A stretch of 64,000 nt of DNA, taken from NCBI RefSeq assembly GCF_001307105.1, contig NZ_LGYN01000012.1, positions 186,001 through 250,000 of the forward strand, written 5' to 3'. Each line of letters begins with the position of its first letter. Positions within the stretch are counted from its first letter, which is position 1. Under the pieces are notes generated by a model. The model did no database searches and was not told the origin of the DNA. It saw nothing but the letters and a program-made list of their open reading frames with translations. The DNA is from Bacillus australimaris. GTDB taxonomy: Bacteria; Bacillota; Bacilli; Bacillales; Bacillaceae. Of the stretch, positions 61,122-64,000 are shown one piece after another. The translations under genes were made by a program, and so were the position numbers.

Positions 61122-63194
61122 AACAGCGAGTACGGTAACACCGACATCTGAGAAGACAGCTTCCCACATAGTCGCAATACCGAATGCACCGAGTAATAGG
61201 AAAACACCTTTGACTCCGAGAGCAAACGCAATATTCTGCCATACAATTCTTCTTGTTCGTTTAGCGACAGCAATGGCTTCAGCAATTTTTGATGGCTGGT
61301 CTGTCATGATGACGATATCAGCCGCTTCAACAGCTGCATCTGAACCAAGTCCGCCCATCGCAATTCCTATGTCTGCTCTTGCTAATACCGGTGTATCATT
61401 AATGCCATCCCCAACAAATAATAATTTTTCTTGAGGCGCTTTTTTCTGATCAATTTCTTCTAATTTCGTTACTTTATCCTGCGGTAATAATTCTGCATGC
61501 ACTTCGTCAATACCAATTTGCTGGGCGACCGCTGTTCCGACTTGCTTGGCATCACCAGTCAGCATGACTGTTTGAATACCTGATGCTTTTAGAGCAGAGA
61601 CGGCTTCAATTGCATCGTCCTTCAATTCATCTGCAATCAAGATCGATCCGGCAAATTCACCGTTAATCGCCATGTACACAACTGTTCCACTTCGTTTTTC
61701 TTTTTCATACGCAATGCCTTCTCGTTCCATCAAGCGATGATTTCCAGCTAAAACATGGGAACCGCTGATGGTCGCTTTAATTCCATGTCCCGCTATATCT
61801 TCATATGCTTCGATCTGGCTTTCATCAAGCGGCGAACCATATGCCGCTTTAATCGATTCAGCAATAGGATGTGAAGAATGAGCTTCTGCTAAAGCTGCAA
61901 AAGAAAGCAGCTCCTCTTTTGACCACTTGTCACTAGTTGTCTCGATATTGGTTACTGTAAAGTTTCCTTTTGTGAGTGTGCCCGTCTTATCAAATACAGC
62001 ATAGCTGACAGAGTTTAATGCTTCTAGATAGTTACTGCCTTTTACAAGGATACCTCGTTTAGAAGCTGCCCCAATTCCCCCAAAGAATCCCAATGGGATA
62101 GATACAACAAGCGCACAAGGACAAGAAATAACTAAGAAAACGAGTGCCCGGTAAACCCAGTCAGACAATTGTGCTGATGGAATGAGAAGCGGCGGCACAA
62201 AGGCAAGCAGCAATGCCAATACAACGACAGCCGGTGTGTAGTATTTTGCAAACTTTGTGATAAAGTTTTCTGTCTGTGCTTTTCGGCTGCTCGCATTCTC
62301 AACCAAATCTAAAATTTTCGTTACTGCCGATTCGCTAAGTCCTTTTTGCACTTCAATTTCGAGAATACCGTTTTGATTCACAAATCCTGCAAGCACTTCT
62401 TTCCCCGCTTCTACGTCACGCGGTACGGATTCCCCTGTTAATGCAGAGGTATCCACGAGTGAAAAGCCTTCAATGACGAGGCCATCGAGTGGAATTTTTT
62501 CGCCAGGTTTCACGACAATACGGTCACCGACTTTTACTTCTTCCGGCTTCACTTTTTTCGTTTCATTTCCTACTTTGAGATTCGCATATTCAGGGCGGAT
62601 ATTCATTAATTCACTAATTGATCGTCTTGAACGGTTCACTGCTGCCCCTTGGAACAGCTCTCCAATTTGGTAAAACAGCATTACAGCGAGTGCCTCTGGA
62701 TATTGCTGAATAACAAAAGCGCCAGCTGTTGCAATGGTCATTAAGAAGTTCTCATCAAATACTTGACCGCGCACGATATTTTTCAGCGCTTTAAAAACCA
62801 CATCACCGCCGACTAATAAATACGCTGCGAAAAACAGGATAAATTTCAATAAGCCATCTTCAGGTATAAAATAAGCTGCTGTTCCAATGGCTGCACCGCC
62901 AATTAATTTCAGCACAATCGTTTTTAAATTCTTTGTCCCATGATCATGATCGTGGTGATGTCCTTCTTCTTTTGGTGATACACTCACGTGAGGTTCGATG
63001 GACTGAACGGTTTTTTCAATACGCTTTGACATCGTTTCTTGCTTATCTGCATGTGTGACAGTCAATGTCCCTGTCGCAAAATTAACGGAACAAGCTTCAA
63101 CGCCATCCATCTTGCCGACACCTGTTTCTATTTTACGTGCACAGTTTCCACAATCAAGACCGCTTAATACGTATTCATCCTTCATTTTTTTCAT
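61095..63194 (-). CDS. cadA: Zn2+/Cd2+/Co2+-exporting P1B-type ATPase CadA
   Basis: A 699-residue heavy-metal pump (B. subtilis YvgW/CadA about 702). The N-terminal metal-binding domain has Cys15-x-x-Cys18 (GLDCGNCARKIE), then a His-rich linker (HHHDHDHG near 80). Eight helices, the A-domain TGES, the CPC channel motif (SCPCALVVSIP), phosphorylation site DKTGTLTKG, HP locus and GDGINDTPVL follow. AAGGTGAG precedes the ATG. A palindrome about 75 bases upstream fits an ArsR-type (CzrA) operator. Confidence 0.95.
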   Translation of the reverse strand: MKKMKDEYVLSGLDCGNCARKIETGVGKMDGVEACSVNFATGTLTVTHADKQETMSKRIEKTVQSIEPHVSVSPKEEGHHHDHDHGTKNLKTIVLKLIGGAAIGTAAYFIPEDGLLKFILFFAAYLLVGGDVVFKALKNIVRGQVFDENFLMTIATAGAFVIQQYPEALAVMLFYQIGELFQGAAVNRSRRSISELMNIRPEYANLKVGNETKKVKPEEVKVGDRIVVKPGEKIPLDGLVIEGFSLVDTSALTGESVPRDVEAGKEVLAGFVNQNGILEIEVQKGLSESAVTKILDLVENASSRKAQTENFITKFAKYYTPAVVVLALLLAFVPPLLIPSAQLSDWVYRALVFLVISCPCALVVSIPLGFFGGIGAASKRGILVKGSNYLEALNSVSYAVFDKTGTLTKGNFTVTNIETTSDKWSKEELLSFAALAEAHSSHPIAESIKAAYGSPLDESQIEAYEDIAGHGIKATISGSHVLAGNHRLMEREGIAYEKEKRSGTVVYMAINGEFAGSILIADELKDDAIEAVSALKASGIQTVMLTGDAKQVGTAVAQQIGIDEVHAELLPQDKVTKLEEIDQKKAPQEKLLFVGDGINDTPVLARADIGIAMGGLGSDAAVEAADIVIMTDQPSKIAEAIAVAKRTRRIVWQNIAFALGVKGVFLLLGAFGIATMWEAVFSDVGVTVLAVLNAMRVMK

Positions 63195-63267
63195 GTTCTC
63201 ACCTTTTTTCTATATGATAAGTAACGTTCCCTAGACCGATTAAACCTATTAAAAATCAAATAATTTA

Positions 63268-63289
63268 TATATGAGCATATACTCATATA
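63268..63289 (-). promoter_or_regulatory. CzrA/ArsR-type operator upstream of cadA
   Basis: TATATGAG-CATATA-CTCATATA is a perfect 8-6-8 inverted repeat of the AT-rich kind bound by CzrA/CadC-family metal sensors, about 75 bases before the cadA ATG. Confidence 0.65.
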
Positions 63290-63490
63290 TTGGATTACCC
63301 TTATTATATGAAGAATGCTTCTCTTCTGTCAATCATTTATGAAGAAATAATTGGTTTTTTGTGTCCAATCGTGTCACATAGATTTTCAATCAACCAAGCT
63401 CATGTCCCCCACACCCCGCATAACATAAAAACGATCGTTTGCAGTTTTTCTCTTTACAAAAGAAGGACAGACGCTTAGAATAAAATAAAA
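63290..63490. other. Intergenic stretch between cadA and the terminal ABC gene
   Basis: Together with flanking sites this is a 412-base gap (63195-63606). The part from 63290 to 63490 holds no convincing gene: a 62-codon open frame from 63290 lacks a ribosome binding site and family resemblance. AT-rich; presumably upstream promoter DNA for cadA. Confidence 0.6.
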
Positions 63491-63525
63491 GTTTCCTTAA
63501 GGAAACAAATTAGCATTAAGGAATA
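63491..63525 (+). promoter_or_regulatory. MntR-like operator pair before the ABC gene
   Basis: GTTTCCTTAAGGAAAC (63491-63506) is a perfect palindrome resembling the manganese regulator MntR box. TAGCATTAAGGAATA (63511-63525) is a second, looser copy. They lie about 100 bases before the ABC start. Confidence 0.6.
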
Positions 63526-63606
63526 ATTTCATCCTTTAGTCAAAATTATTTAATGTATGCATATATCTTTAGGAAGTGCAATGATGATTGAAAGGGGCCT
63601 CAAGAG

Positions 63607-64000
63607 ATGTCAAATGCTTTAACAATCGACCGCCTTCATGTCTCATATCATGGACAGGATGCATTAGAGAACGTCTCTCTTTCCATACAGGAAGGGACAA
63701 TGACAGGCATTATAGGTCCAAATGGTGCTGGGAAATCGACGTTACTCAAAGCATGTTTGGATTTAATTGAAAAAGATCAAGGGGATATTCGCTTTTTTGG
63801 CAATCCCTTTAAACAGGTTAGAAAACAGATCGCCTATGTACCGCAGAGAAATGATTTAGACTGGACGTTTCCAATTCATGTGCTGGATACCGTGCTACTT
63901 GGAACATATCCGAAGCTTGGGCTCATGAAACGTCCGAAAAAAGAAGACCGGGCATATGCGTACCACTGTTTAGAAAAAGTAGGAATGCAGGACTTTGCCA
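63607..64000 (+). CDS. Mn/Zn-type ABC transporter ATP-binding protein (3' end cut by window edge)
   Basis: First about 131 residues of a MntB/TroB/ZnuC-family ATPase: MSNALTIDRLHVSYHGQDALENV, Walker A GPNGAGKST near residue 40, Q-loop YVPQRNDLDWTFPIHVLDTV and GTYPKLGLMKRPKKED, the latter two typical of metal-chelate ABC ATPases of the Mn/Zn/Fe class. The start ATG has a modest upstream purine stretch. MntR-like boxes upstream argue for manganese. In B. subtilis mntABCD the binding-protein gene comes first; here the ATPase gene is first, so this may be a Sit/Psa-type arrangement. Confidence 0.85.
   Translation, partial: MSNALTIDRLHVSYHGQDALENVSLSIQEGTMTGIIGPNGAGKSTLLKACLDLIEKDQGDIRFFGNPFKQVRKQIAYVPQRNDLDWTFPIHVLDTVLLGTYPKLGLMKRPKKEDRAYAYHCLEKVGMQDFA

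Overview
The window looks like chromosome from a low-GC, spore-forming Firmicute of the Bacillus subtilis/pumilus clade, most likely the B. pumilus group (B. pumilus, B. safensis, B. altitudinis). The evidence is the presence of gerA germinant-receptor genes, spore-coat and SASP-type genes, liaIHGFSR, cssRS-htrB and fhuBGCD, in an order that closely follows the yusJ-to-yvgW stretch of B. subtilis as I recall it. Several B. subtilis neighbours are replaced by other cassettes. No tRNA, rRNA, CRISPR array, prophage or intact insertion sequence was seen.

Layout. 1-5.3 kb holds the FadR-controlled beta-oxidation operon fadN-fadA-fadE. 5.4-6.3 kb has three small sporulation-type genes. 6.3-9 kb has yusU, the Fur-boxed siderophore ATPase yusV, yusW and yusZ. 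9-12.8 kb is the secretion-stress module htrB / cssRS. 12.8-15.7 kb has yirB, the TetR regulator yuxN, fumarase citG and yvzF. 15.8-19.9 kb is gerAA-AB-AC plus an extra small membrane-protein gene. 19.9-24.5 kb is the cell-envelope stress system liaIHGFSR on the minus strand.

Accessory insertions. 24.58-24.78 kb is a nested, base-paired intergenic element. 24.8-29.4 kb is an iron module (AraC regulator, then a perfect Fur box, an NtaA/DszA-type flavin monooxygenase, a siderophore-binding lipoprotein and a ferredoxin-NADP reductase-like flavoprotein). 29.5-34.1 kb is the cobalamin locus btuF-C-D and btuR, split by a small monooxygenase-fold gene. 34.2-41.3 kb is a galacturonate operon (uxaC-exuR-uxaB-uxaA-GH28 polygalacturonase) behind one strong promoter overlapped by two LacI-family operators.

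41.3-48.1 kb has the two-component system yvrGH and the Fur-controlled hydroxamate uptake genes fhuBGC / fhuD. 48.1-50.2 kb has the permease yvsH behind a lysine riboswitch, then sspJ. 50.2-54.9 kb has a MarR regulator, yvsG, the LTA-synthase-like yvgJ and modAB. 54.9-59.7 kb has aldo-keto reductase yvgN, a ROK sugar kinase, the Na+/H+ antiporter nhaK and yvgT. 59.8-63.2 kb has the disulfide pair bdbCD and the metal-exporting P-type ATPase cadA. The window ends inside an ATPase gene for a probable Mn/Zn ABC importer preceded by MntR-like boxes. Metal handling (yusV, the iron module, fhu, cadA, the terminal ABC gene) and envelope/secretion quality control (htrB-cssRS, lia, yvgJ, bdbCD) are the main themes.

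Functions are assigned from recognisable motifs and gene order. Promoters, operators and terminators were read by eye.
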